A stretch of DNA of 42,574 nucleotides, from contig JANNRR010000187.1 of the NCBI GenBank assembly GCA_031401675.1, positions 1 through 42,574 on the forward strand. Reading direction: 5' to 3'. Source of the stretch: JANNRR01 sp031401675. Its GTDB lineage: Bacteria > Pseudomonadota > Alphaproteobacteria > Rhodobacterales > Rhodobacteraceae. Both the position numbers and the translations under genes were made by a program. Positions 16,219 to 24,959 of this stretch are shown piece after piece (position 1 is the stretch's first letter; the number at the start of each line of letters is the position of its first letter). Below the pieces are notes generated by a model. It had not been told where the DNA came from. It did not search any database and worked only from the letters and a program-made list of their open reading frames with translations.

Positions 16219-16935
16219 ATGGCCGATCCGACGCCGACCCTTCAATCCCGGCGCGAGGCGGTCCAGCCGAGCCTCTGGGATCGACTGGTCGATGATTTGC
16301 CCGGGATCGTCTCCGAAACCGACCGCCGCCAAGTCGAATTGGCGGCGGTCATCGGCCTTGATCGGTTGACCGCGATTCTGGCCGACGGCACCCGGGGGAT
16401 CGAGCGGGATACGGACCTGACCGAGCCGCAACGCCGCGAACTGCATTTGCTGATCGGCCAGATGGAGCGCCGCACTTTTCTGGAACAGCGCGGCATCGTT
16501 GTGACCGCCGACATCCTGCGCGAAGCCGTGCGCCGCGACATCGAGGCGCTGTTCAACGTCGAACGCTTCGAATCCGGATTTCAGGCCACCGATCTGCAAC
16601 GCGAAACCACCGAAGAGCCAAGCGCCATCATCGCCGACTATCCGCTGGCCCGCCGGTCGGTGCTGAATTACGGCGTTCCGGCATTTTCCGGCCGGGCAGC
16701 GTCGGACTTCGATCTGGATGTGCTGGCCCGTGAACTGAAGGAAGTCATTGCGGTGTTCGAGCCCCGGCTGAAGCGCGACACCATCCGGGTCAAGGTCGAA
16801 CCCGGTGACACGCATGGCATGCGGATATCGGTCGAAGGCACGCTGATGCTGTCGCCGGTTCCGGAACGGATGCGGCTGTCGACGACGCTGAACCTTGTCA
16901 ACGGCCGCGCCTCGACCCGCGTCGAGGAGGTCTGA
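16219..16935 (+). CDS. tssE: T6SS baseplate protein TssE (gp25-like) with an N-terminal insertion
   Basis: 238 residues, clearly longer than the usual 140-180. It opens with the standard PSLWDRLVDD (17-26). The gp25-like domain comes much later: REAVRRDIEALFNVER (101-116), RRSVLNYGVPAFSG (145-158) and the catalytic-lysozyme-like remnant region with FEPRLKRDTIRVKV. Between them, about 28-98 is an additional charged helical segment (ETDRRQVELAAVIGLDRLTA; TEPQRRELHLLIGQMERR). TssE is part of the baseplate wedge with TssF and TssG. The stop overlaps the next start as TGATG. I see no frameshift; the insertion is in frame and has normal codon use. Confidence 0.93.
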   Translation: MADPTPTLQSRREAVQPSLWDRLVDDLPGIVSETDRRQVELAAVIGLDRLTAILADGTRGIERDTDLTEPQRRELHLLIGQMERRTFLEQRGIVVTADILREAVRRDIEALFNVERFESGFQATDLQRETTEEPSAIIADYPLARRSVLNYGVPAFSGRAASDFDLDVLARELKEVIAVFEPRLKRDTIRVKVEPGDTHGMRISVEGTLMLSPVPERMRLSTTLNLVNGRASTRVEEV

Positions 16936-18806
16936 TGGATCGCAACTTTCTGGCCTATTACGAAGAGGAATTGTCGCATATCCGCGAACTGGCGGGCGAG
17001 TTTTCGGCGTTGCATCCGACGGTTGCGCGAAATCTGTCGCTGGATTCGGTGCCGTGCCCCGATCCCTATGTCGAGCGGCTTCTGGAGGGCGTGGCCTATC
17101 TGTCGGCCCGCACCCGGCTGAAGGACGATGCCGAAAGCACCCGCTATGTCCGCAGCCTGCTGGATGCGCTCTACCCCGATCTGGCCGGGCCGGCCCCCGC
17201 CGTGGCCTCGGCCATCCTGCATCCGGGCGCACAGCTGCAAACCATGCTGGACGGGCACATGGTCAGGCGTGGAACCAAGCTGGTGGCCGCCTACCGCGAC
17301 GGTATGGCAACGCGCGCCACCTATACCACCGCGCAGGATGTGACGCTGTGGCCGATCAAGCTGGATTCGGTCGACTATCTGCAGGACCGTGGCGCGCTGA
17401 ATGCAGCCGGTGTCGGCAACGCCGACGGGGCCGAGGCCGGGCTGCGTATCGTGATTTCCCGGGCGGGCCCGGGGTCGCTGGCCGAACTCGGTCTGGACCG
17501 GCTCGATCTGAACTTTGCCGGCGGCACCAGAGGCGGCGTGATCTTCGACGCGGTATTCGGCTGGACCAGCGGCGCACTGGCTCGGCCGTTGAAAACCGGC
17601 GGCTTTCGCAGCCTGACCGGTCCGTCGATGGTCGGCATCGGCGATGGAGAGGGGCTGCTGCCAAGGGTGCGCCCGTCGTTCGAAGGCTACCGGCTGATGC
17701 GGGAATATTTCCTGATGCCGGACCGGTTCCACTATCTGCGGCTGGACGGGCTGAACCCGACCCTGCGCACCTGTACCGCCAGTGCGGTCGAGGTCATCGT
17801 GCTGTTCCGCTCGCCGCGCCCGGAATTGTCCGACCTGTCCGTGCGCGACTTCCGGCTGTTCACCACGCCGCTGGTCAACCTGTTCGAAAAGGAATGCAAC
17901 GTGATCGAGATCGACGGGCGCTCGGCCGCGCATGTCGTCCACCCCGATCGCACCAAGCCGCGCGATTTCGAGATCTACCACCTGCTCCGGGTCGAGGATG
18001 CCGACAGCACCGGGGCCGATGCTGTCCTGATGCCGCTTTATGCCGTTGAACAGCATCGCGGCTCGGGCCTGGTCTATTCCGCCGAACGCCGACCACGCCG
18101 CCCGGGCGAGGACGAGATCCGGCGCGGCCAGACCCGCACCAGCTATCTGGGTGACGATCTGTTCCTGTCGGTGGCGCGGCCCGCCGATGCCGGTTCGGCA
18201 AAACCGGTGCGGCGGCTGGACATCCGGGCAATCTGCACCAACCGCGATCTGCCGATCCTGGATGACAATCCGCGCCTGACGCTGGAATCCGGTGATCCGG
18301 TCGGGCAGGTGGAACTGCTGGGTGCCTTTCGTCGCCCGCGCGGTTCCCTGGTGGCGACGCTGCCCAAGATGGCGGCAGGCGGCGAAAGCCAGCTGGACGA
18401 TCTGACCTGGCGGTTGATCGGGCAACTGTCCCTGAACCATCTGTCACTGGCCGATGCGACGCGCGGTGCGGAACCGCTGCGCGCCATGCTTGACCTTTAT
18501 GCCGACCGGGGCGACCCGGGGCTGGCGCGCCACGCCCGGTCGGTGACCGGCGTCAGTTCTGCCCGCGTCGTCGAACGGCTGGGCATCCCCGGACCGATGT
18601 GTTTCGGCCATGGCGTCGAGATCACGCTGGATGTGGATGACGCGACCCTGACCGGCAGCAGCACCCTGCTGCTGTCTGCGCTGCTCAACCAGCTTTTTGC
18701 TCGTCATGCCGGGATCAACTCTTTTGTGCGGACCCGGACCCGCATGACCCATCGCCAGGAACTGGTGGTCTGGCCGATGTCGCCCGGCAACAGGGCGCTG
18801 ATATGA
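16935..18806 (+). CDS. tssF: T6SS baseplate protein TssF (VasA)
   Basis: 623 residues, a normal TssF length. The N-terminal FLAYYEEELSHIRELAGEFS and HPTVARNLSLDSVPCPDPYVERLLEG, followed by FLSARTRLK-like SARTRLKDD, are diagnostic. The central region has YRLMREYFLMPDRFHYLRLDGL, and the C-terminal part contains CTNRDLPILDDNP and LNHLSLAD. TssF forms the main arms of the baseplate wedge with two copies per TssG, in the cytoplasm against TssK. Its start overlaps the tssE stop (TGATG) and its stop overlaps tssG (ATGA), so the three wedge proteins are translationally coupled. Confidence 0.96.
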   Translation: MDRNFLAYYEEELSHIRELAGEFSALHPTVARNLSLDSVPCPDPYVERLLEGVAYLSARTRLKDDAESTRYVRSLLDALYPDLAGPAPAVASAILHPGAQLQTMLDGHMVRRGTKLVAAYRDGMATRATYTTAQDVTLWPIKLDSVDYLQDRGALNAAGVGNADGAEAGLRIVISRAGPGSLAELGLDRLDLNFAGGTRGGVIFDAVFGWTSGALARPLKTGGFRSLTGPSMVGIGDGEGLLPRVRPSFEGYRLMREYFLMPDRFHYLRLDGLNPTLRTCTASAVEVIVLFRSPRPELSDLSVRDFRLFTTPLVNLFEKECNVIEIDGRSAAHVVHPDRTKPRDFEIYHLLRVEDADSTGADAVLMPLYAVEQHRGSGLVYSAERRPRRPGEDEIRRGQTRTSYLGDDLFLSVARPADAGSAKPVRRLDIRAICTNRDLPILDDNPRLTLESGDPVGQVELLGAFRRPRGSLVATLPKMAAGGESQLDDLTWRLIGQLSLNHLSLADATRGAEPLRAMLDLYADRGDPGLARHARSVTGVSSARVVERLGIPGPMCFGHGVEITLDVDDATLTGSSTLLLSALLNQLFARHAGINSFVRTRTRMTHRQELVVWPMSPGNRALI

Positions 18807-19858
18807 CCGCACCCGGCCACAAGTCATCGGGCCAGCCCCGCCCGGATATGAACGGCGACCAGACGCCGCCGGAACGCATGGGCTTCTTCGAACTGCTGCG
18901 CCGGCTGGAGGATGGGCCGGCCCGTTTTGGCCGCACCGGCGGACCGGCGCGGGAACCGGCGCGGCTGGGCCAGCGGATCAGGATGGCTTTTGCCACAAGC
19001 GATGTCGCGGGGTTTCATCCGGCCACCGAGGCGCGACCGGCGCGGGTCGATGCCGAGGTCATCGGGCTGCTTGGCCCGGAAGGCGCGATGCCGTTGCACA
19101 TGACGCGCTGGATCATGTCGCGCCTGTCCGAACGCTGGTTTGCCGGGGCCGAAAACGACGCCACGTCCGACACCACCTTTCTGGATTTCTGCAACATGCT
19201 GCAGCACCGGATGATCGTCCTCTACTGGCGCGCCTGGGCCGATGCCCGCCCCGAGGTTCAGATCGAACACGGCCCCGGCGGGCGGGTTCAGGCGGTTCTG
19301 GACACGCTGGCCGGGGTCGGCATGCCGGGGCTCAAGGCAACTGACCCGGGCATGTTGCGGCTGACGTTGCGCCATGCCACCAGCCTGGGGCATCAGGTCC
19401 AGGGGGTGGAACGCCTGACCGACTATCTGGGGGATGTGCTGCAGGCTCCGGTGGCGCTGGCCGAGTTTGTCGGCGTCTGGGTCGACCTGCCGGCGCGGCT
19501 GCAAAGCCGCCTGGGGCAGGCGCATGCCGGTCTGGGCAGCAGTGCCGTGATCGGCGCGCGCAGTTTCACCCGGCAATCGCGGGTCGAACTGCGGGTCGGC
19601 CCGTTGTCGCTGGCGCAGTTTCACGGTTTTCTGGCCGACGGCGGCGTGATGGACCGGCTGCGCCACGCCATCCGTCATGCCATGGGCCGGGAACTGGAAT
19701 TCGACCTGCGGCTGGTGCTGGCCCGCGATGAAGTGCCGGACCCGACCATGGGAACCTGCCAGCTTGGCCGCACCACCTGGCTGTCGCCGCCCCGGATCGC
19801 CGACGTTGGCGACCTGCGCCTGACCAACATCACCCGGACAGAAAGCGAGGCGGCATGA
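18803..19858 (+). CDS. tssG: T6SS baseplate protein TssG (VasB)
   Basis: 351 residues, typical of TssG. Recognised by MGFFELLRRLED (N-terminal), the GPARFG segment, FATSDVAGFHPA, VIGLLGPEGAMPLHMTRWIM and FLDFCNMLQHRMIVLYWRAWADARP, the conserved core of the family. The C-terminal part has ARSFTRQSRVELRVGPLSLAQF and a TWLSPPRIADVGDLRL ending. TssG is the central pillar of the wedge that holds two TssF and one TssE. It is joined to both neighbours by ATGA overlaps. Confidence 0.96.
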   Translation: MTAPGHKSSGQPRPDMNGDQTPPERMGFFELLRRLEDGPARFGRTGGPAREPARLGQRIRMAFATSDVAGFHPATEARPARVDAEVIGLLGPEGAMPLHMTRWIMSRLSERWFAGAENDATSDTTFLDFCNMLQHRMIVLYWRAWADARPEVQIEHGPGGRVQAVLDTLAGVGMPGLKATDPGMLRLTLRHATSLGHQVQGVERLTDYLGDVLQAPVALAEFVGVWVDLPARLQSRLGQAHAGLGSSAVIGARSFTRQSRVELRVGPLSLAQFHGFLADGGVMDRLRHAIRHAMGRELEFDLRLVLARDEVPDPTMGTCQLGRTTWLSPPRIADVGDLRLTNITRTESEAA

Positions 19859-21735
19859 GCCTGCGTCTGGTGATCGAACATTCCACCCATCCGCAGCGGG
19901 TGCGCGAAATGCGCCACCCGGGTGGCGAGTTGAGCATCGGGCGCGGGCCCGAGTGCAGCTGGCAGCTCGACGACCCCGACATGTATGTGTCGCGCAAACA
20001 CTGCGTGATCTCGGGCGGGCCGGCCGACCCCGGTGGTGCCGCCGCCGGGACCGAGCGCTGGTTCGTCACCGATGCCAGCCGGGGCGGCCTGTTCGTCGAT
20101 GGCGGCGATCAGCCGCTTGGCCCCGGCACCACCGCGCCGCTGGAACACGGCATGCGGCTCAGGCTCGGCGATGTGGTGATCCGGGTCGAGATCGAGACGG
20201 CGGGGGCCGCACCGCAACGCGCAGCACCCACTCCGGTGCAAACCGCGCTGGACGGCGACGATTTCTTCAGCCGCCCGGTCGCGGCCCAGGTCGCGGTGCG
20301 CCGCCCCGAAGGCCTGCCCGACCCGTTCGAAACCGGGCAGCCCCGCTTTGCCGGGGCTGCGGCGACTTCCGGCCGGCCCACACCGCCGCCGCTGTTCGAC
20401 GATCCGTTCACGCTGGACCCGGTGGCGACGCCGCGTCCGACCCCTGCGGCAGAAGCCACATTACGCCCGGCACCGCTGTTTGCCGATCCCTTCGCCCCGG
20501 CGCCGGCAAGTGCCGCGCCACCGCCCGCCGGTCCCGTGAACCCGCGATCGGACAACGGCCCCCCTGCCCCTGCCAAGGCGTCTGCCGTGGCGACTGCGCC
20601 CGGCCCCGCGCCATTGGCACCCACCGACAGCGCCGGATTCAGCTTTGACAGCTTCTTCGGCGACGCACCGGCCGCAGCGTCGCCCGCTCCGGCTGCCGTG
20701 CCGACGGCAGACGATGGCTGGGGTTTGCCACCTCTGGTCGCCGCTGCACCGGCGTCCGTCCCAGCCGAACCGGGCCCCGCCGAACCGTCTCCCGTTGCCA
20801 CAGATGCCCCCGACGACTGGGGGTTGCCCGCAAGCCTGGCCGCGACGGCTGCGGCGCAGCCTGCCCCGACTGAAGCCGGGGAAATCATCCCTCCCGACCA
20901 GCGCGGCGCCGAACCGGTCCGCACCGCGCAAACCCAGGCCGAACCTGCCCCGCCATCCGCCGAGCCCGCGCCCTTGGTCACCGACGCCGGGCGCAGCCGC
21001 GAACGGGTTGTGCCCGCCGATGCCCCCGAGGCATCAAGGCCGGCTGTGGCGGCAGACGCATCGCCCATCACTGCCGCAACAGAGACAGCGACCAAACCGC
21101 CAGCCGCCGCGCCAGCCCCGGCAGGCGAACCTGCCGAGGATGCGGCGCTGCGCGCTGCGTTCTTTCGCGGACTGGGTCTTGACCCCGCCACGGTTGCCGG
21201 TGCTGCGACACCCGAGGACATGGCCGCGCTTGGCAAGCGCTTCCGCATGATGGCCGAGGGCCTGGTGCATCTGCTGCGCACCCGCGCCCGCGAAAAACAG
21301 AATGTCCGCGTCGCCCTGACCATTGTCGGGTCCAGCGACGTGAACCCGTTGAAGTTCATGGCCAATACCGATGAAGTTCTGGCGTCGCTGATCGCCCCGC
21401 GCGGCCCCGGCTATCTGAAACCGGACGAGGCGATCAGCGCCGCGTTCCGCGACCTGGCCGATCACCAGATGCGGACCTGGGTCGGCATGCAGTCGGCGCT
21501 GCGCCAGATGATTGACCGCTTCGATCCCGGCCAGATCGAGCGCGAACTGGAAGAGCTTGGCCTGATCAAGGCCCTGCTGGCCGGCGGGCGCAATGCAAAG
21601 CTCTGGCAACTTTACAATGACCGGTACAAAGATATCGCACGCTCTGCCGAGGACCGCTTCCTTGGCGAAGTCGGCGCCGATTTTCGCGACGCTTATGAAG
21701 GCAACAGGAGGATGACAGATGATCCAAAGACGTGA
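19855..21735 (+). CDS. tagH: FHA-domain T6SS protein TagH
   Basis: 626 residues. The N-terminal FHA domain (about 5-112) has the phosphothreonine-binding signature SIGRGPECSWQLDD (27-40) and YVSRKHC (44-50). Residues about 115-415 are a very Pro/Ala-rich, low-complexity linker with DPF/DDWGLP-like short repeats. The C-terminal TagH domain (about 420-620) includes FFRGLGLDPATV, MAEGLVHLLRTRAREKQNVR and the NPLKFMANTDEVLASLI motif of this family. The FHA domain is the expected reader of PpkA phosphorylation and the docking point for the assembly decision. It couples to tssG by an ATGA overlap and overlaps tssJ by 17 bases. Length variation in the linker is probably functionally tolerated. Confidence 0.93.
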   Translation: MSLRLVIEHSTHPQRVREMRHPGGELSIGRGPECSWQLDDPDMYVSRKHCVISGGPADPGGAAAGTERWFVTDASRGGLFVDGGDQPLGPGTTAPLEHGMRLRLGDVVIRVEIETAGAAPQRAAPTPVQTALDGDDFFSRPVAAQVAVRRPEGLPDPFETGQPRFAGAAATSGRPTPPPLFDDPFTLDPVATPRPTPAAEATLRPAPLFADPFAPAPASAAPPPAGPVNPRSDNGPPAPAKASAVATAPGPAPLAPTDSAGFSFDSFFGDAPAAASPAPAAVPTADDGWGLPPLVAAAPASVPAEPGPAEPSPVATDAPDDWGLPASLAATAAAQPAPTEAGEIIPPDQRGAEPVRTAQTQAEPAPPSAEPAPLVTDAGRSRERVVPADAPEASRPAVAADASPITAATETATKPPAAAPAPAGEPAEDAALRAAFFRGLGLDPATVAGAATPEDMAALGKRFRMMAEGLVHLLRTRAREKQNVRVALTIVGSSDVNPLKFMANTDEVLASLIAPRGPGYLKPDEAISAAFRDLADHQMRTWVGMQSALRQMIDRFDPGQIERELEELGLIKALLAGGRNAKLWQLYNDRYKDIARSAEDRFLGEVGADFRDAYEGNRRMTDDPKT

Positions 21736-22171
21736 ACTGTTGATCGGGCTCGGGGCTGCGGCCGTTCTGGTTTCCTGCGGCCCGGCAGGCCCGGGTGCGG
21801 TGACGCTGGTCACACAGGGTGCCGCCGGCATGAACCCCGGCGTTGACGGCGCCGACCGGCCGCTGACGTTGCAGGTGGTGCAACTGCGCGGTGCCGGTGC
21901 GTTTGACGGGGCCGACGTGTTTGCATTGCAAGACCCGGCCAAGGCGCTTGGCGCCGATCTGATCAAGACCGACGTGATCGCCCTTGCCCCCGGCGGCTCG
22001 GCGACAAAGACCATTGCGCTTGACCCCGGAACCGCCATTCTGGGCATCATCGCGGGCTTCCGCGATCCGGCAGGCAAGGTCTTCCGCGTCAAGACCGCGA
22101 TTTCCGCGACCGACACCGTGACGTTCCGGGTAGATGTCGGCGCGGGCGGGCTGTCGCTGGTTCCGGCGTGA
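21719..22171 (+). CDS. tssJ: T6SS outer-membrane lipoprotein TssJ
   Basis: 150 residues with an N-terminal lipoprotein signal: RR near the start, the hydrophobic LLIGLGAAAVLV, and a lipobox LVSC with the acylated Cys at residue 20. The mature part is a small beta-sandwich, as in TssJ: ADRPLTLQVVQLRGAGAFDGADVFAL (typical 'rPv.vrvyqL...' strand) and a closing VTFRVDVGAGGLSLVP. TssJ anchors the membrane complex in the outer membrane and binds the periplasmic end of TssM. The start overlaps tagH by 17 bases; an AGGAGG stretch at 21707-21712 lies 6 bases upstream of the ATG. Confidence 0.92.
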   Translation: MIQRRELLIGLGAAAVLVSCGPAGPGAVTLVTQGAAGMNPGVDGADRPLTLQVVQLRGAGAFDGADVFALQDPAKALGADLIKTDVIALAPGGSATKTIALDPGTAILGIIAGFRDPAGKVFRVKTAISATDTVTFRVDVGAGGLSLVPA

Positions 22172-22207
22172 TCGCACCCGCCGGGCTGAAGGGTCAGAGG
22201 ACAAGGG

Positions 22208-23539
22208 ATGAGTGACAAGAACAAGGTTGTCTGGTCCGAAGGACTGTTCCTGCGCACCCAGCACCTGCAACAGCAGGACCGCTATACCGAAGGACTGGTG
22301 CGGGGCGCGCTGCAGGCCGCCCCGCTGCAATCCTTCGGCTTCCGGTCGCTGCAACTTGACAAGGCCGGTCTGGATGCGGGCCGGCTGGCGGTGGCCGCCG
22401 CAAGTGGCATCTTTGCCGACGGCACGCCGTTCGCGATCCCCGACGGCATGCCGGTTCCCGCCGCCGTCGCCATCCGGGGCGACCAGTCCGGTCTGGTCAG
22501 CCTGGCCATTCCGATGGACCGCCCCGGGGCCGCCACCATGGACCCGGCCCACGCCGAAGCCTCGGGCGCGCGCTACCGCGGTTCGATCGTGACAGTGCGC
22601 GACACTGTGCGCGGCGGTGCCGACCCCGAGGAGGTCGAGGTGGCGCGTCTTGCCGCCCGCCTGATGCTGCCCGGCGAGGATACCGCCGGCTACGTCACCC
22701 TGCCCGTTGCCCGCGTCGAGGGCCTGCGCGCCGACGGCTCGGTTGCCCTGACCGAAGGCTACCTGCCGCCCGGCCTCGGCATGCAGGCATCGCCCTGGTA
22801 CGCCGGCCTTGCGTCCGAGGTGGTCACCGGGCTCGACCGCATCGCCGAGGCGCATGGCCGCATCGCCATGGGCGGAGCCGGCCGCTCGATCGAGAATCTG
22901 CTGATCCTGGAACTGGCCAACACCGCCCGGCCGCGCATCGCGCACATGCTGGCGCAGAACCTGCATCATCCGGGCGAGTTCTTCATGGAACTGGCCGGGC
23001 TGGCCGGGCGCATGGCCACCTATGGCTCCTCGTCGCGGCGGCTGTCGGAACTGCCGGTCTATGACCATCTTGACCCGCAACCGGCCTTTTCGGCACTGGC
23101 CGACACCCTGCGCTCGCTGATGCTGTCGCTGCGCCACGTCGAGCCGAAGTCGCGCGCGCTGCAGGTCGCGCGCCACGCCCAGAATGTCTGGAAAGTCCGC
23201 ATCGACAACCCCGAGATCCTGAAGTCCAGCCGGATCGTGCTGCGCGTCGGTTCCGACATGTCGGACGAGGCGCTGCGCCGGATCTTCGTCGATCAGGCCA
23301 CGGTCGGGGCGGCGGATGTGTTCGAGAAGCTGTGGAAATCGCGGCTGCCCGGCATCCCCCTGAAACCGCTGCACAGCCAGCCGCGCGAAATCCCCTATGA
23401 CGGCGACCGGCTCTGTCTGGAACTGGACCAGAAGTCCGAGCATTGGGCGCAACTGGCCGACGCGCCGGGCTTTGTCATCGGTGTGTCCGGCACGCTGGAA
23501 CGCGAACCGACCATCGACTGCTATGCCGTGAACAGGTGA
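22208..23539 (+). CDS. tssK: T6SS baseplate-membrane connector TssK
   Basis: 443 residues, the normal TssK length. The start VVWSEGLFLRTQHLQQQDRY is diagnostic, followed by LQAAPLQSFGFRSLQLDKAGL and the shoulder domain; the C-terminal head contains the VRIDNPEILKSSRIVLRVGSD-like region and IPLKPLHSQPREIPYDGDRLCLELD. TssK trimers link the baseplate wedge (TssFG) to the cytoplasmic domains of TssL and TssM. It is separated from tssJ by 36 bases, and tssL starts 4 bases after its stop. Confidence 0.96.
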   Translation: MSDKNKVVWSEGLFLRTQHLQQQDRYTEGLVRGALQAAPLQSFGFRSLQLDKAGLDAGRLAVAAASGIFADGTPFAIPDGMPVPAAVAIRGDQSGLVSLAIPMDRPGAATMDPAHAEASGARYRGSIVTVRDTVRGGADPEEVEVARLAARLMLPGEDTAGYVTLPVARVEGLRADGSVALTEGYLPPGLGMQASPWYAGLASEVVTGLDRIAEAHGRIAMGGAGRSIENLLILELANTARPRIAHMLAQNLHHPGEFFMELAGLAGRMATYGSSSRRLSELPVYDHLDPQPAFSALADTLRSLMLSLRHVEPKSRALQVARHAQNVWKVRIDNPEILKSSRIVLRVGSDMSDEALRRIFVDQATVGAADVFEKLWKSRLPGIPLKPLHSQPREIPYDGDRLCLELDQKSEHWAQLADAPGFVIGVSGTLEREPTIDCYAVNR

Positions 23540-23543
23540 GGCG

Positions 23544-24959
23544 ATGAGCGACAAGGACGATCCTTTCGGGCTCAGCAACGACGCCGGGCGCACCCGCATC
23601 CGTCCCGTGAAGGGCGAGCGGACGGCGCAACCGACGGCGCAACCGGGCTACGCAGCGCCACCCGCCTACAACCAACCCTCCTACAACCAGCCCGCGCCAG
23701 GCGCACCTGCCGGGCGTGGCCCCCGCGTCCGCCATTCCCGCGCCCACCCCAACCCGCTGGTTTCGGCGTTTTCGGCGCTGCTGGAGATCGCTCCGGAACT
23801 GGAACGGGCGATGCCGCCGGCCAATGCCGAAACCCTGCGCCTGCGCTTGCAGGACAATCTGATTGATGCCCGTGACGGCGCCGTCGGCATGGGCGTACCG
23901 CTGACCCGCGCCAATCAGGCCGCCTGGTTCGTCGCGGCCCTTCTGGACGACATCGCGCTGAACACGCCCTGGGGCGGGCATTCCGACTGGCCACGCCAGC
24001 CCTTGGTCACCGGCCTGTCGGGCGACGTGAACGCCGGGACCAAGTTCTTTGACCTGTTGGAAGAATTGCAGCGCTATGCCAACCGCGACCCCGAGCTTCT
24101 GGAACTGGCTTACCTCTGTGTCTCGCTGGGCTTTCGCGGCAAATACCGGGTGCAGGGCGGCGCCGGTGACGGTGCGCTGATTGCGCTGCGCAGTTCCATC
24201 GCCCGCGCCATCCGCAATTCCGATGCCGAACAGGCCGATCTGTCGCCGAATTGGCGCGGCGTGATCGCGGCGGACGAGGTGCGCCGCTTCGCCATCCCGC
24301 TCTGGACCATCGCTCTGGCCGCAGCCGCCCTGATCACCGCGATGTATGTCGGCCTTGGCATCCAGCTGACCGGCAAGGCCGAACAGCTTTACACCATCGC
24401 CCGTCTGGTGCCGCCCCCGGAACGGGCCGAGATCTTTCGCCCCATCCGCTCGAACGCTGTCACCGCGTCCCCGGCCCCCGATCTGGCGCTGGAACCCGTG
24501 ATCCTGGAACTGGTGGCCGCCTGTCAGGCCAAGGCCCCGGCCGATACCGCCGCAGCCCTGACCGGCAGCGACGATGTCGCCCTGGCCCGGCTGACGCTGC
24601 GTGGCATCGACCCCGAACTGTTCCGGTCCGCCAAAGCCAGCATCAACGACGTCTATGCCCCGCTGGTGGCGGCCCTTGCCGCCTGCATTACCGACAACCT
24701 GGAGGTGATCGGCAAGGTTACGGTGATCGGTCACACCGATTCCGTTCCCGTCCAGCGCGCCAATCCGTTCAAATCCAATCAGGGCCTGTCCGAGGCCCGC
24801 GCCAGGACCATCGCCGATCTGTTGATCGCGGCCGGAGTGCCGTCGGCGCTGGTGGCGTTCGAAGGCCGGGCAGATTCCGATCCGGTCGGCGACAATGCCA
24901 CCAAGGCCGGGCGGGCCGAAAACCGACGCGTTGAAATCAAGATCGAAAAGACGCTGTGA
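23544..24959 (+). CDS. tssL: T6SS membrane-complex protein TssL (DotU) with C-terminal OmpA domain
   Basis: 471 residues. A disordered N-terminus (20-65) has tandem YNQP/AQP-type short repeats. The DotU domain (about 69-230) includes NPLVSAFSALLEIAPEL, AAWFVAALLDDIALNTPWG (126-144) and LLELAYLCVSLGFRGKYRV (185-203). One transmembrane helix follows (251-274). The periplasmic OmpA-like peptidoglycan-binding domain (about 355-471) has VIGHTDSVPVQRANP and the NRRVEIKIEK end. TssL sits in the inner membrane with TssM; the extended OmpA domain anchors the complex to the wall. The stop overlaps tssM (TGATG). Confidence 0.96.
   Translation: MSDKDDPFGLSNDAGRTRIRPVKGERTAQPTAQPGYAAPPAYNQPSYNQPAPGAPAGRGPRVRHSRAHPNPLVSAFSALLEIAPELERAMPPANAETLRLRLQDNLIDARDGAVGMGVPLTRANQAAWFVAALLDDIALNTPWGGHSDWPRQPLVTGLSGDVNAGTKFFDLLEELQRYANRDPELLELAYLCVSLGFRGKYRVQGGAGDGALIALRSSIARAIRNSDAEQADLSPNWRGVIAADEVRRFAIPLWTIALAAAALITAMYVGLGIQLTGKAEQLYTIARLVPPPERAEIFRPIRSNAVTASPAPDLALEPVILELVAACQAKAPADTAAALTGSDDVALARLTLRGIDPELFRSAKASINDVYAPLVAALAACITDNLEVIGKVTVIGHTDSVPVQRANPFKSNQGLSEARARTIADLLIAAGVPSALVAFEGRADSDPVGDNATKAGRAENRRVEIKIEKTL

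Noticed and set aside
20109..21365. A 418-residue minus-strand frame across tagH
   Set aside because: It is the antisense of the Pro/Ala-rich TagH linker, giving only Gly/Ala/Ser low-complexity sequence and no ribosome binding site.
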